A stretch of DNA of 64,000 nucleotides, taken from positions 1,555,001-1,619,000 of the forward strand of contig NC_010718.1 of the NCBI RefSeq assembly GCF_000020005.1, written 5' to 3'. The position numbers and the translations under genes were made by a program. Below the pieces are notes generated by a model. It worked only from the letters and a program-made list of their open reading frames with translations. It did not search any database and was not told the origin of the DNA. Positions 1-9,311 of this stretch are shown piece after piece. This stretch comes from Natranaerobius thermophilus JW/NM-WN-LF (GTDB lineage: Bacteria; Bacillota; Natranaerobiia; Natranaerobiales; Natranaerobiaceae). The first letter of the stretch is position 1. Each line of letters starts with the position of its first letter.

Positions 1-273
1 ACGAAGAGTGCTTGCAAAGAACTTAGAGCTAAAGGTAATCAAGTTGGTCATATTAGACTGCAAACAATTTGGCCTTTCCCTTACGATCAACTAAAAGAAC
101 AGCTTCAAGGCGTTGAAAGAGTGATCGTACCTGAAATGAATATGGGACAAATTGTCGGTGAAGTTGAAAAATGTGTCGGTACCGATCAACAAGTAGAGGG
201 AGTAAATCGAGTAGATACTCACTTGATTACTCCACAGGAAATAATTAGCACTGTAGAAAGGGAGGAAGGATAA
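1..273 (+). CDS. 2-oxoacid:ferredoxin oxidoreductase alpha subunit, C-terminal part
   Basis: Only the last 90 codons lie in the window; the frame is open from base 1. The visible part (RLQTIWPFP, then VIVPEMNMGQ) is the typical C-terminal domain of the alpha chain of 2-oxoacid:ferredoxin oxidoreductases, which binds the CoA/pyrophosphate side of the active site. Its stop (TAA, 271-273) overlaps the ATG of the beta gene in a TAATG junction, so the two are translationally coupled. By context with glutamate dehydrogenase and methylmalonyl-CoA enzymes the substrate is probably 2-oxoglutarate (a KorA/OorA role). That is inference; branched-chain 2-oxoacids are the main alternative. Confidence 0.85.
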   Translation, partial: TKSACKELRAKGNQVGHIRLQTIWPFPYDQLKEQLQGVERVIVPEMNMGQIVGEVEKCVGTDQQVEGVNRVDTHLITPQEIISTVEREEG

Positions 274-1094
274 TGAGCACTCATCTTAGAAAATATCTGC
301 GCCTGGATAAAATACCACATATTTGGTGTCCAGGTTGCGGGCACGGAATTATTTTAAATAGTTTAATAAGGGGCATCCACGAAGTTGGCCTAAAACAGGA
401 AAACACGGTAATTGTTTCAGGAATCGGCTGTTCTTCCCGGGCACCAGGTTATCTGAATTTCAACACTCTTCATACTACTCACGGCAGGGCTTTAGCCTTT
501 GCCACAGGTGTGAAACACTCCAATCCAGATTTGAATGTGATAGTTCTTACTGGTGATGGAGATAGTGCGGCCATTGGTGGAAATCATTTAATCCATGCTG
601 CTCGGAGAAATATAAATATTACCACAATTGTCTTTAACAATAATATTTACGGAATGACTAGTGGACAGTATTCTCCAATGACTCCGACAGATGCCATAGC
701 AACCACTTCCCCCTACGGAAATGTAGAAAAGTCTTTTGACCTCTGCAATATGGTGAAATCAGCAGGAGCCACTTTCGTAGGTCGGGGAGCCACCTTTAAT
801 ACTAAACAATTAATACAGCTTGTTTCAGGAGCCCTCAGTCATAATGGCTTTTCCTTTGTAGAAGCTTTAAGCCAGTGTCCCACATATTACGGTAGAAGAA
901 ATAATTTAAAATCGGCTATTGATATGTTGAAATGGCAAAAAGATAACTCTGTCAGTGTCAAGGCTTATGATAAACTTCCGGAAGAAAAGAAAGAGGGTAA
1001 AATTGTACTAGGTGAACTCTTCCGTGACGATTCCATCCCAGAATACACTGACAGGTATGCGGAAATGGTCAAAAATGTACAGAAAAGGAGTTGA
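273..1094 (+). CDS. 2-oxoacid:ferredoxin oxidoreductase beta subunit (TPP-binding)
   Basis: Catalytic thiamine-pyrophosphate subunit. It oxidatively decarboxylates a 2-oxoacid to an acyl-CoA and passes electrons through an Fe-S cluster to ferredoxin in the cytoplasm. Visible marks are the CPGCG motif at residues 19-23, a GIGCSSR cluster-ligand region near residue 50, and the TPP/Mg motif GDGD with a downstream NNNIYGMTSGQ near residues 94-130. At 273 residues it matches the family size. It lies between the alpha and gamma genes. The glutamate dehydrogenase and methylmalonyl-CoA mutase genes downstream favour 2-oxoglutarate as substrate and succinyl-CoA as product; specificity cannot be read from sequence alone. 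Confidence 0.9.
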   Translation: MSTHLRKYLRLDKIPHIWCPGCGHGIILNSLIRGIHEVGLKQENTVIVSGIGCSSRAPGYLNFNTLHTTHGRALAFATGVKHSNPDLNVIVLTGDGDSAAIGGNHLIHAARRNINITTIVFNNNIYGMTSGQYSPMTPTDAIATTSPYGNVEKSFDLCNMVKSAGATFVGRGATFNTKQLIQLVSGALSHNGFSFVEALSQCPTYYGRRNNLKSAIDMLKWQKDNSVSVKAYDKLPEEKKEGKIVLGELFRDDSIPEYTDRYAEMVKNVQKRS

Positions 1095-1098
1095 GAGT

Positions 1099-1644
1099 AT
1101 GAGTAGATGGGAGCTAAGATTAAGTGGTTCAGGTGGCCAAGGACTAATTTTATCAGGTATCATTTTAGCTTCTGCTGCCACAAAACAAGGAAAAAACGTA
1201 ATTCAAACTCAAAGTTATGGTCCAGAAGCTAGAGGTGGTGCAAGTAAAGCGGAAGTTGTCATCAGTGACGATGAGATCGATTATCCTGAAGTTACAAGTC
1301 CTAACTTTTTACTTACTTTAACGGAAGAGGCATTTTATAAATATAAAGAAGATATATCTTCTGATTGTAAAGTGCTTGTGGATAGCCAATTAAATGTGGA
1401 TGACAGTGACCTGTCTAACCTTGATTTGTATACCTTACCTTTTCTTGAAACTGCCGAGAAGGAACTTAAAAGAAAAATTGTTGCCAATATGGTGGCTCTA
1501 GGTGCTACTGTTTATTTCACTCAAGTCGTCTCCCATGATCATATGAAAGAAGCAATTTCAAATTATGTTCCTCAGGGAACCGAGGAACTTAACTGGGAAG
1601 CCTTTCAAAAAGGCTATCAGCTAGCAAAAGAAAAGGATAACTAA
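1099..1644 (+). CDS. 2-oxoacid:ferredoxin oxidoreductase gamma subunit
   Basis: Third subunit of the same complex, 181 residues. It has the glycine-rich GSGGQG motif near residue 10 and the family signature SYGPEARGG near residues 46-54. I place the start at ATG 1099 because an AAAGGAG ribosome site ends about 9 bases upstream; the longer open frame from 1012 would run inside the beta gene. The gap to beta is 4 bases, so alpha-beta-gamma form one operon. No separate ferredoxin-like delta subunit is seen downstream. Confidence 0.9.
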   Translation: MSRWELRLSGSGGQGLILSGIILASAATKQGKNVIQTQSYGPEARGGASKAEVVISDDEIDYPEVTSPNFLLTLTEEAFYKYKEDISSDCKVLVDSQLNVDDSDLSNLDLYTLPFLETAEKELKRKIVANMVALGATVYFTQVVSHDHMKEAISNYVPQGTEELNWEAFQKGYQLAKEKDN

Positions 1645-1676
1645 ATATATTTAAATATTTTAAGGAGGAGATTTAA

Positions 1677-2927
1677 ATGTCTGAAAACCTAAACATTTAT
1701 CACATTGTCCAGAGGCAAATAAAAGAAGCCGTGGAAATGTTAGGGGTTGACTTTACTGTATATGAAATCCTGAAACAGCCTCAAAATGTATTAGAAGTAT
1801 CTTTCCCCATCAAAATGGATGATGGTTCAATAAAAGTTTTCAGAGGCCTAAGATCACAGCACTGTGACGTTTTAGGACCATACAAAGGTGGTCTTAGATT
1901 TCATCCAACTGTAGAAATGGATGAGTCCAAAGCCTTATCAATGTGGATGACCTTTAAATGTGCCGTGGTAGGAGTTCCTTATGGTGGCGCCAAAGGTGGA
2001 GTTGAATGTAACCCTAAGGATCTGAGCCAGCGGGAAATGGAACGGCTCAGCCGTGGTTTCATTAAAAAAATAGCAAACTTTGTAGGGCCTGAAAAAGATA
2101 TTCCGGCCCCGGATGTTTATACTAATCCCCAGGTAATGGCCTGGATGATGGACGAATTTAGTAATGTAAGAGGATATAATAACTTTGGCTTAATTACAGG
2201 AAAGCCAATCATAGTCGGAGGTTCTAAAGGTAGAAGTGAAGCTACGGGTCGTGGTTGCGTTTATGTAACCAGGGAAGCTGTTAAAGAAATGGATTGGAAC
2301 ATGGAAGATATGAGAGTTGTAGTTCAAGGATTCGGGAATGCTGGACGGATCGCAGCTAAACTACTACACGATATGGGAGCTACTATAGTTGGCACCAACG
2401 ATTCAATCGCAGGAGTATATAATAAAGAAGGAATTAACCCTTATGATTTAGAAAACTTTAAGGAGGAGACTGGATCTGTAAAAGATTATCCTGGCTCAGA
2501 GCATGTTACTAATGACGAACTATTGACTGCAGATTGTGATATTTTAATCCCTGCAGCTTTGGAAAACCAAATTACTCAAGCTAATGCAGGGCAAATTAAA
2601 GCTAAAATTATTTCTGAAGCAGCCAATGGACCTACTACACCAGATGCTGATAAAATATTGTATGAAAATGGTATACTAACAATACCAGATATATTAGCTA
2701 ACGCTGGTGGCGTGACAGTTAGTTACTTCGAATGGGTACAAAACTTACAGAATTTCTACTGGACGGAAGATGAAGTGAATAATAGAATGGAAGAGATGAT
2801 GGTCAGTGCATTCAAAAACTGCTTTAAAGCCAGAGAAGGATATGGAGTACACATGAGGACAGCTGCTTATCTAGTAGCTATTCAAAGATTGGCTAATGCT
2901 ATGAAAATTCGAGGATGGTTAAACTAA
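1677..2927 (+). CDS. gdhA: NAD(P)-glutamate dehydrogenase
   Basis: Glu/Leu/Phe/Val dehydrogenase family, 416 residues, the length of hexameric catabolic enzymes. It interconverts glutamate with 2-oxoglutarate and ammonia. Visible marks are the substrate-binding segment GPYKGGLRFHP near residue 67, the catalytic-lysine segment GGAKGG near 105, PAPDVYTNPQVMAWM near 141 and a Rossmann GFGNAG motif near 220. AAGGAGGAG lies 6-10 bases before the ATG. It follows the oxidoreductase genes by 32 bases, which suggests it supplies their 2-oxoglutarate during amino-acid fermentation. Cofactor preference cannot be told from sequence. Confidence 0.95.
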   Translation: MSENLNIYHIVQRQIKEAVEMLGVDFTVYEILKQPQNVLEVSFPIKMDDGSIKVFRGLRSQHCDVLGPYKGGLRFHPTVEMDESKALSMWMTFKCAVVGVPYGGAKGGVECNPKDLSQREMERLSRGFIKKIANFVGPEKDIPAPDVYTNPQVMAWMMDEFSNVRGYNNFGLITGKPIIVGGSKGRSEATGRGCVYVTREAVKEMDWNMEDMRVVVQGFGNAGRIAAKLLHDMGATIVGTNDSIAGVYNKEGINPYDLENFKEETGSVKDYPGSEHVTNDELLTADCDILIPAALENQITQANAGQIKAKIISEAANGPTTPDADKILYENGILTIPDILANAGGVTVSYFEWVQNLQNFYWTEDEVNNRMEEMMVSAFKNCFKAREGYGVHMRTAAYLVAIQRLANAMKIRGWLN

Positions 2928-3020
2928 TTTTGTTTAATCTTGGTAGACTGAAATTAGGTTAATTTAAGAAATTTTTTGTAATTGAACTTTCGTAAAATCA
3001 TCTAAACAGGAGGGATCTTT

Positions 3021-4700
3021 TTGACCACTAATAAGAGGGATCAAAAAGAACTTGAACAACAGTACCAAAACTGGAAAGACGGAACCTTAAAAAAAGCTTT
3101 GGATCGTTTTCCTGAACGAAAAGAAGAATTCACCACTGTCTCCAATATACCAGTTGACCCAGTTTATACCCCTTTAAATGAAGATACAGATTATTCAGAA
3201 GATCTAGGTTTCCCAGGCGAGTATCCCTTTACAAGAGGTGTCCAGCCAACAATGTACAGGGGACGTTTCTGGACCATGCGCCAGTACGCAGGTTTTGCCT
3301 CAGCCCGGGAAACTAATAAACGTTTTAGATATTTATTAGATCAGGGGCAAACTGGATTGAGCGTGGCCTTTGATTTGCCAACACAGATCGGTTATGATTC
3401 TGATCATGCCATGGCGCAAGGTGAAGTGGGTAAAGTTGGAGTTGCCGTAGATTCTCTTGAAGATATGGAAATACTTTTAGATCAGATACCCCTAGACAAA
3501 GTCAGTACATCAATGACTATTAACGCACCGGCTGCGGTCTTATTAGCAATGTATATAGCCATTGGTGAAAAACAAGGTATTCCTAAGGAAAAATTAGCAG
3601 GTACCATTCAAAATGACATTTTAAAGGAATATGTGGCCCGAGGGACATATATATTCCCGCCAGAACCTTCAATGCGGCTAATTACAGATATTATTAAATA
3701 TTGCAGTAAAGAAGTTCCAAGATGGAATACCATTAGTATTAGCGGTTACCATATAAGGGAAGCGGGAAGTAATGCTATACAGGAGATCGCCTTTACTATC
3801 GCAAATGGCTTGGCTTATGTAGATGCCGCCTTAGAGAGTGGTTTGGATATTGATGAATTTGCCCCTAGATTGTCATTTTTCTTCAACTCTCACCTGGACT
3901 TCTTTGAAGAAATTGCTAAGTTCCGTGCTGCAAGAAGACTATGGGCCAAGCTAATGAAAGAACGATATGGCGCCCAAAACCCCAAGAGTATGAAAATGAG
4001 ATTTCACACTCAAACGGCTGGTTGTACTTTAACAGCTCAGCAACCAAATAACAATATTGTTAGAGTAACTCTACAGGCTCTAGCTGCAGTATTAGGTGGC
4101 ACTCAATCACTACATACCAATTCAAGGGATGAAGCTCTATCACTTCCCACAGAAGAATCTGTGCAAATAGCTTTAAGAACTCAGCAGATTATCGCAAATG
4201 AAAGTGGTGTAGCAGATACTGTTGATCCAATAGGTGGTAGTTACTATGTTGAATCCCTTACTAATCAATTAGAAGAAGAAGCTCAAAAATTAATTGATAA
4301 GATAGATGATTTAGGTGGTGCTCCTAAAGCCATTGAACAAGGATTTATCCAGAAAGAAATACAATACAGCGCCTATGAATGGCAAAAATCTGTCGAAGAA
4401 GAAGAACAGATAATTGTGGGACTTAACAAATATCAGGTTGAAGAAGAGTTTGACCTGACAACTCATAAAGTTGATCAAAGTGTGGCAGATGATCAGCGTA
4501 AAAGATTAAAAGATCTGCGCGATAAACGAGATAATGATACAGTTGAAAACAAATTGAGTGAATTAAAGAAAGCTGCCAATGGTGATGACAATCTAATGCC
4601 GTATATCATCGATGCAGTTAAAGAATATGCTACCCTTGGCGAAATTTGTGGAGCTTTACGAGAAGTATTTGGAGAATATGAAGCTGACAGCTATATCTAA
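3021..4700 (+). CDS. Methylmalonyl-CoA mutase, large (catalytic) subunit
   Basis: Adenosylcobalamin-dependent isomerase subunit that interconverts succinyl-CoA and methylmalonyl-CoA. At 559 residues it is the catalytic TIM-barrel half only; the B12-binding half is the next gene, as in archaeal and many clostridial-type enzymes. Recognisable segments are [24 protein letters not shown] near residues 68-92, [11 protein letters not shown] near 112 and the active-site segment [15 protein letters not shown] near 330. The start is a TTG at 3021 with CAGGAGGG just upstream. A 93-base gap separates it from gdhA, so it may have its own promoter. Confidence 0.95.
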   Translation: MTTNKRDQKELEQQYQNWKDGTLKKALDRFPERKEEFTTVSNIPVDPVYTPLNEDTDYSEDLGFPGEYPFTRGVQPTMYRGRFWTMRQYAGFASARETNKRFRYLLDQGQTGLSVAFDLPTQIGYDSDHAMAQGEVGKVGVAVDSLEDMEILLDQIPLDKVSTSMTINAPAAVLLAMYIAIGEKQGIPKEKLAGTIQNDILKEYVARGTYIFPPEPSMRLITDIIKYCSKEVPRWNTISISGYHIREAGSNAIQEIAFTIANGLAYVDAALESGLDIDEFAPRLSFFFNSHLDFFEEIAKFRAARRLWAKLMKERYGAQNPKSMKMRFHTQTAGCTLTAQQPNNNIVRVTLQALAAVLGGTQSLHTNSRDEALSLPTEESVQIALRTQQIIANESGVADTVDPIGGSYYVESLTNQLEEEAQKLIDKIDDLGGAPKAIEQGFIQKEIQYSAYEWQKSVEEEEQIIVGLNKYQVEEEFDLTTHKVDQSVADDQRKRLKDLRDKRDNDTVENKLSELKKAANGDDNLMPYIIDAVKEYATLGEICGALREVFGEYEADSYI

Positions 4701-4747
4701 AATTACCAGTTTAATTAAAACATAACATAAAAGGAGGTTATGTTAAC

Positions 4748-5155
4748 TTGTCTCCCAAAAGAGTGGTTGTGGCAAAACCAGGTTTAGATGGACATGATAG
4801 AGGTGCGAAATTTATCGCAAGAGCCTTAAGAGATGCAGGAATGGAAGTAATTTATACTGGGCTTAGACAAACTCCAGAACAAATAGCATCTATTACATTA
4901 CAGGAAGATGCTCAAGTTTTGGCATTAAGCTGCTTATCCGGTGCTCATAATGAGTTATTTCCCCAGATTGTATCTATGTTGAAGGATGAAGGTGCAGAAG
5001 ATGTCTTGGTCTTAGGAGGGGGGATTATTCCTGAAGAAGATATCCCTTATCTGAAAGAACAAGGAGTAGCAGAAGTATTTACTCCAGGTACTACTAGTCA
5101 GGAAATTATTGACTTTATAGAGAAAAATGTGGATAATAAGGAGGTATCTTCATGA
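4748..5155 (+). CDS. Methylmalonyl-CoA mutase, small B12-binding subunit
   Basis: Cobalamin-binding subunit, 135 residues. It carries the base-off B12 motif DxHxxG as D14-G-H16-D-R-G19, followed by the usual CLSGAH and LGGGIIP segments of the flavodoxin-like fold. It pairs with the preceding catalytic subunit to make a complete mutase. The start is TTG 4748 with AAAGGAGG upstream. Its last four bases overlap the ATG of the epimerase gene, so translation is coupled. There is no MeaB/ArgK chaperone gene next to it. Confidence 0.95.
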   Translation: MSPKRVVVAKPGLDGHDRGAKFIARALRDAGMEVIYTGLRQTPEQIASITLQEDAQVLALSCLSGAHNELFPQIVSMLKDEGAEDVLVLGGGIIPEEDIPYLKEQGVAEVFTPGTTSQEIIDFIEKNVDNKEVSS

Positions 5156-5556
5156 TTGATAAACTAGATCATATTGGTATTGCAGTGAAAGATCTGCAAG
5201 AAGCCCTGGACTTTTATGAAAATCAATTACAAATTGAAGCTACCGGCACGGAAGAGGTTTCCGAACAAAAAGTCAAAGTGGCTTTCTTACCTGTAGGTGA
5301 TACAAAATTGGAATTACTGGAGGGGACTACAGAAGACAGCCCCATAAATAAGTTTATTGAGAAAAAAGGTGCTGGTGTCCAACATATAGCCCTTCGCGTG
5401 GACGACATAGAACAAAGCTTGGAAGACTTAAAATCAAAAGGTGTTAAGCTGATTGATGAAAAGCCAAGATATGGTGCAGGTGGGGCAAAGATTGCCTTTG
5501 TACATCCAAAAAGTACGGGTGGCACTTTAATAGAGCTTTGCGAGCGTGAAGAATAA
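5152..5556 (+). CDS. mce: Methylmalonyl-CoA epimerase
   Basis: Vicinal-oxygen-chelate metalloenzyme, 134 residues, that interconverts the R and S forms of methylmalonyl-CoA, linking the mutase product to the decarboxylase. Metal ligands expected in this family are seen: H7 in DHIGIAV, a second histidine in GVQHIALRV near residue 75, and the C-terminal glutamate in LIELCE. The start overlaps the end of the mutase small subunit by four bases, and an AAGGAGG lies just before it. An ORF on the opposite strand here is a shadow. Confidence 0.95.
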   Translation: MIDKLDHIGIAVKDLQEALDFYENQLQIEATGTEEVSEQKVKVAFLPVGDTKLELLEGTTEDSPINKFIEKKGAGVQHIALRVDDIEQSLEDLKSKGVKLIDEKPRYGAGGAKIAFVHPKSTGGTLIELCEREE

Positions 5557-5579
5557 CCCCAATTAAGGAGGTCATCCAT

Positions 5580-7136
5580 ATGGCAACTAATGATAAAGAC
5601 AAATTGGAAATGTTACAGGAAGAAAAAGAAAAGATATCTAAAGGCGGAGGAGAAAAACGGATCGCTAAACAGCATGAAAAAGGAAAATTAACAGCTCGAG
5701 AGCGCATAGAAAACTTTCTAGATAATGGAAGTTTTGTCGAATTGAACGCCTTTGTCAAGCATCGACAAACCCAATTGGGAATGGACAAAAAAGAAGCTCC
5801 TGGTGAAGGAGTTGTTACTGGATACGGAACTGTAGATGGGCGTTTAGTCTACGTTTTTGCTCAAGACTTTACAGTTCTTGGTGGAACTTTGGGTGAAATG
5901 CATGCGTATAAAATATGTGATGCCATGGATCGGGCTGCTAAAGTAGGTGCTCCTTTCATCGGTTTAAATGATTCTGGAGGGGCCCGTATTCAAGAAGGGG
6001 TAGATGCGCTTAAAGGTTATGGCAATATTTTCTACCGAAACACTATTTATTCCGGAGTTATACCGCAAATTTCCGCAATTATGGGTCCTTGTGCTGGAGG
6101 GGCTGTATACTCACCAGCCTTGACAGACTTTGTGTTTATGGTAAGAGACACCAGTCAAATGTTTATTACAGGCCCCCAAGTAATTAAAACAGTTACTGGT
6201 GAAGAGGTGTCTTTTGAAGAGCTAGGCGGTGCCGATACCCATAATTCAAAAAGCGGTGTGGGTCATTTTGCTGCTGATAATGATGAAGACTGTCTGGCAC
6301 AAATCCGGGAATTGCTTAGCTTTATTCCATCAAATAATGCTGAAGATCCACCAGCTGTGGAGCCTAGTGATGATCCCAACCGCAAAGAAGAAGATTTAAA
6401 AGATATAATCCCGGAAAATCCTAATAAACCTTATGATGTACGAGACGTTATTACCAGAATTACAGATGATGGCTATTTCTTTGAAATTCAAGAAAGTTAT
6501 GCCCAAAACATAATAATTGGATTTTCGCGTTTGAATGGCCGGACGGTAGGTATTATAGCAAATCAACCTGCTCATCTGGCTGGTTGTTTGGATATTAATG
6601 CCTCGGACAAAGCATCCAGATTTATCCGTTTCTGTGACTCCTTTAATATCCCTATTGTAACTTTCCAAGATGTACCGGGTTATTTACCGGGAACGGATCA
6701 AGAGCATGGTGGTATTATTCGCCATGGTGCCAAACTATTGTATGCCTATTCTGAAGCTACTGTTCCTAAGATTACTGTCATTCTTAGAAAATCCTATGGT
6801 GGCTCTTACTTAGCCATGTGTTCTAAATCATTACAGGCAGATGTAGTTTATGCCTATCCCAGTGCCGAAATTGCTGTTATGGGACCTGAAGGGGCTGCAA
6901 ATATAATTTTCAAAAAAGATATTGAAAACTCCGATGATCCAGAAAATACTCGACAAGAAAAGATTTCCGAATATCGGGAACAGTTTGCTAATCCTTATGT
7001 AGCTGCATCAAGAGGTAGGGTTGATGATATTATTGATCCAAAAGAAACCCGACCTAGATTAATCTATGCCCTAGAAACATTACAAACCAAGAGAGAGCAA
7101 CGGCCATCTAAAAAACATGGAAATATCCCTGTTTAA
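5580..7136 (+). CDS. mmdA: Methylmalonyl-CoA decarboxylase, carboxyltransferase (alpha) subunit
   Basis: Carboxyltransferase of the acyl-CoA carboxylase beta/MmdA family, 518 residues. It moves the carboxyl group of methylmalonyl-CoA to biotin on the carrier subunit. Seen are the two crotonase-like halves, with [10 protein letters not shown] and [16 protein letters not shown] in the first and [19 protein letters not shown] and [12 protein letters not shown] in the second. A ribosome site AAGGAGG precedes the ATG. The gamma-like, biotin-carrier and beta (sodium pump) genes follow directly, so the unit is a Na+-translocating decarboxylase rather than an ATP-dependent propionyl-CoA carboxylase; no biotin carboxylase gene is present. 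Confidence 0.93.
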   Translation: MATNDKDKLEMLQEEKEKISKGGGEKRIAKQHEKGKLTARERIENFLDNGSFVELNAFVKHRQTQLGMDKKEAPGEGVVTGYGTVDGRLVYVFAQDFTVLGGTLGEMHAYKICDAMDRAAKVGAPFIGLNDSGGARIQEGVDALKGYGNIFYRNTIYSGVIPQISAIMGPCAGGAVYSPALTDFVFMVRDTSQMFITGPQVIKTVTGEEVSFEELGGADTHNSKSGVGHFAADNDEDCLAQIRELLSFIPSNNAEDPPAVEPSDDPNRKEEDLKDIIPENPNKPYDVRDVITRITDDGYFFEIQESYAQNIIIGFSRLNGRTVGIIANQPAHLAGCLDINASDKASRFIRFCDSFNIPIVTFQDVPGYLPGTDQEHGGIIRHGAKLLYAYSEATVPKITVILRKSYGGSYLAMCSKSLQADVVYAYPSAEIAVMGPEGAANIIFKKDIENSDDPENTRQEKISEYREQFANPYVAASRGRVDDIIDPKETRPRLIYALETLQTKREQRPSKKHGNIPV

Positions 7137-7180
7137 TTTTCAGTGGGCTTTGAAATACTGGGACAAAGGATGTGATGATT

Positions 7181-7612
7181 ATGGATATGGATACTTTTGA
7201 TCAAGGAATTCAAATCACTATTATAGGGTTTTCAGTGGTGATTTTATCACTGGTGATATTATCCCTCGTTATGGCCGGTTTCAGTAGACTTATAAATCCT
7301 CAGGCAATCAAACCTGAAAGTAAAGGGGACAGCCCTGATGAAAAAACAGAGGGAGATTCGCAAGATACCCTCTCTAGATCGAAGGAAGGCAGTGAAACTA
7401 CTGTTGATTCACAACAAGAGATGCACCAAGCTGAAGATGATATTTCGCCCCAGGTAGTTGCAGCTATTTCAGCAGCTGTTTCTTTTGCCATGGCAGATAG
7501 CTCGGATCACGGTTTTCGTATCACCAGTATCCGGCCGGTAAAAGGAACTGAAGACTCTAGATGGAAATTTGTTGGTCGTCAGGAACAATTACAGGCCAGT
7601 AATAAACATTAA
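7181..7612 (+). CDS. OadG/MmdD-like sodium-pump decarboxylase small membrane subunit
   Basis: Small membrane subunit that holds the carboxyltransferase to the membrane pump. One strong transmembrane helix (about residues 9-32) is followed by an acidic, charged linker and a C-terminal segment PQVVAAISAAVSFAMAD that resembles the OadG tail. About 143 residues from the ATG chosen here; upstream in-frame GTG 7172 and ATG 7175 sit too close to the AAAGGA at 7165-7170. The family is defined more by position and shape than by catalytic residues, and its place between mmdA and the biotin carrier is the main support. Confidence 0.8.
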   Translation: MDMDTFDQGIQITIIGFSVVILSLVILSLVMAGFSRLINPQAIKPESKGDSPDEKTEGDSQDTLSRSKEGSETTVDSQQEMHQAEDDISPQVVAAISAAVSFAMADSSDHGFRITSIRPVKGTEDSRWKFVGRQEQLQASNKH

Positions 7613-7663
7613 AATTATAATTAAAATTGTTATCCTTCAATTTAATAAAAGGAGGACCTTGAT

Positions 7664-8098
7664 ATGAAGAAGTTTCGAGTAAATGTTGAGGGTAATACTT
7701 ATGAAGTTGAAGTGGAAGAAGTTACTTCCCAGGGAACAACTTCGGGCGCACAAGATAGTAGACCGGCGCCATCGAAACCTAGTCAAAGTACCCCTGAAAA
7801 ATCTGCGAAACCAAGTCAAGTACAATCTAAACCAAAAGAAACTCAGACAGAAAATAAATCTCAAGATAGTGCTCCGGCTGGTGATGGTGAGGCTATTACA
7901 GCCCCAATAGCAGGTAATGTTCTTGATATAAAAGTTAATTCAGGAGACGAAGTAGATAAAGGTCAAGTAGTTATGATTTTGGAAGCAATGAAAATGGAAA
8001 ACGAAATAACTGCAGACAGCCCAGGTAAAGTTAAAGAAGTTAGAGTCAACAAAGGGGCCACGGTGAATTCAGGCGACACTTTAATAGTGTTAGAGTAG
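7664..8098 (+). CDS. mmdC: Biotin carboxyl carrier subunit of methylmalonyl-CoA decarboxylase
   Basis: Carrier that shuttles carboxybiotin between the carboxyltransferase and the membrane beta subunit. 144 residues: an N-terminal strand region, a Pro/Ser/Lys/Gln-rich flexible linker (about residues 27-70) and a biotinyl domain whose EAMKMEN motif puts the biotinylated lysine at K110. AAAGGAGG precedes the ATG. The stop lies 15 bases before the next gene. A + strand ORF inside this gene in another frame is a shadow. Confidence 0.93.
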   Translation: MKKFRVNVEGNTYEVEVEEVTSQGTTSGAQDSRPAPSKPSQSTPEKSAKPSQVQSKPKETQTENKSQDSAPAGDGEAITAPIAGNVLDIKVNSGDEVDKGQVVMILEAMKMENEITADSPGKVKEVRVNKGATVNSGDTLIVLE

Positions 8099-8113
8099 AG
8101 AGGGGGAATAATC

Positions 8114-9226
8114 GTGGTATTCGAGCAAATTGGAAATTTTTTAGAAACGACGGCCTTTTACAATGTCTCTTTTGATCAATTGATCATGATTGTTATTGCC
8201 TTATTTTTATTATACCTAGCTATTGCTAAAAGATATGAGCCCCTATTATTGGTACCTATCAGCTTCGGGATGTTACTAGTTAATATTCCACAAGGGGATA
8301 TCATGGACCCGGGTGGATTATTGTATTATTTATATCAACCTGTTGATTGGGGAGTATATCCCCCCTTAATTTTCTTAGGTGTAGGGGCTATGACGGACTT
8401 TGGTCCTTTAATAGCTAATCCCAAAACCTTTTTACTAGGAGCTGCCGCCCAATTTGGAATTTTCATTACTTTCTTGGGTGCACTAGGGTTAGGCTTCACC
8501 CCTCAAGAGGCAGGTTCTATAGGAATTATCGGGGGAGCAGATGGTCCAACTGCTATTTTCTTAACAAGCCAATTGGCTCCTGAGTTATTGGGATCTGTTG
8601 CAATTGCCGCTTATGCATATATGGCCTTAGTACCAATAATCCAGCCACCCATAATGAAAGCTCTAACGAATGAAGAAGAACGACAAATAGTTATGGAACA
8701 GCTTAGACCAGTAAGCAAAAGAGAACGAATCTTATTTCCCATTATTGTGTTCATTTTGACTTCATTCTTGATTCCTTCAGCTATACCTTTACTTGGAATG
8801 TTAATGTTTGGTAATCTATTAAAAGAGTGTGGAGTTACTGATAGATTAAGTAATGCAGCTCAAAATGAATTAAACAACATAGTAGTCATTTTCTTAGGCC
8901 TAACTGTGGGAGCTACAGCAGATGCTGGTAGTTTTTTAAGGTTACAAACTATTGGTATAATAGGTCTGGGCTTAGGAGCTTTTGCAGTAGGAACTGCCGT
9001 TGGGGTATTACTTGGAAAATTAATGTGCAAGTTAACGGGAGGTAAAATTAATCCATTGATTGGCTCTGCAGGAGTGTCCGCTGTTCCCATGGCTGCACGA
9101 GTTTCACAAAGCGTGGGCAGAGAAGCCAATCCTAATAATTTCTTGTTAATGCATGCGATGGGACCTAATGTGGCTGGTGTTATCGGTTCAGCCATTGCCG
9201 CTGGTTTATTACTAGCCATGCTGTAA
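8114..9226 (+). CDS. mmdB: Na+-translocating decarboxylase beta subunit
   Basis: Integral membrane subunit, 370 residues, of the OadB/MmdB/GcdB family. It decarboxylates carboxybiotin and exports Na+. About nine to eleven hydrophobic segments are visible, together with the family motifs [14 protein letters not shown] near residue 140 and [11 protein letters not shown] near residue 320, which hold conserved polar residues for ion passage. The start is GTG 8114 with GAGGGGG upstream. It closes the operon; the hairpin at 9255-9307 follows. Together with genes from 1677 it makes a complete succinyl-CoA to propionyl-CoA branch. Confidence 0.95.
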   Translation: MVFEQIGNFLETTAFYNVSFDQLIMIVIALFLLYLAIAKRYEPLLLVPISFGMLLVNIPQGDIMDPGGLLYYLYQPVDWGVYPPLIFLGVGAMTDFGPLIANPKTFLLGAAAQFGIFITFLGALGLGFTPQEAGSIGIIGGADGPTAIFLTSQLAPELLGSVAIAAYAYMALVPIIQPPIMKALTNEEERQIVMEQLRPVSKRERILFPIIVFILTSFLIPSAIPLLGMLMFGNLLKECGVTDRLSNAAQNELNNIVVIFLGLTVGATADAGSFLRLQTIGIIGLGLGAFAVGTAVGVLLGKLMCKLTGGKINPLIGSAGVSAVPMAARVSQSVGREANPNNFLLMHAMGPNVAGVIGSAIAAGLLLAML

Positions 9227-9254
9227 ATTAAATCATTATAATATGCATAGTTAT

Positions 9255-9307
9255 AACCACCTGGCTATACATTATGTTATGAGTAGAATTTTTATAGCCG
9301 GGTGGTT
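9255..9307 (+). terminator. 15-bp stem-loop ending the decarboxylase operon and covering the next ribosome site
   Basis: Bases 9255-9269 (AACCACCTGGCTATA) pair with 9293-9307 (TATAGCCGGGTGGTT), with one G-U pair, leaving a 23-base loop. A short T-rich run follows. The 3' arm contains the GGTGG that must serve as ribosome site for the VanW gene starting at 9312. It can therefore act as a terminator for the upstream operon, a translational block on vanW, or both. Confidence 0.7.
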
Positions 9308-9311
9308 TTAT

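Noticed and set aside
5223-5788. Long - strand frames opposite the epimerase and mmdA genes
   Set aside because: They are shadows of well-identified + strand genes and have no ribosome sites.
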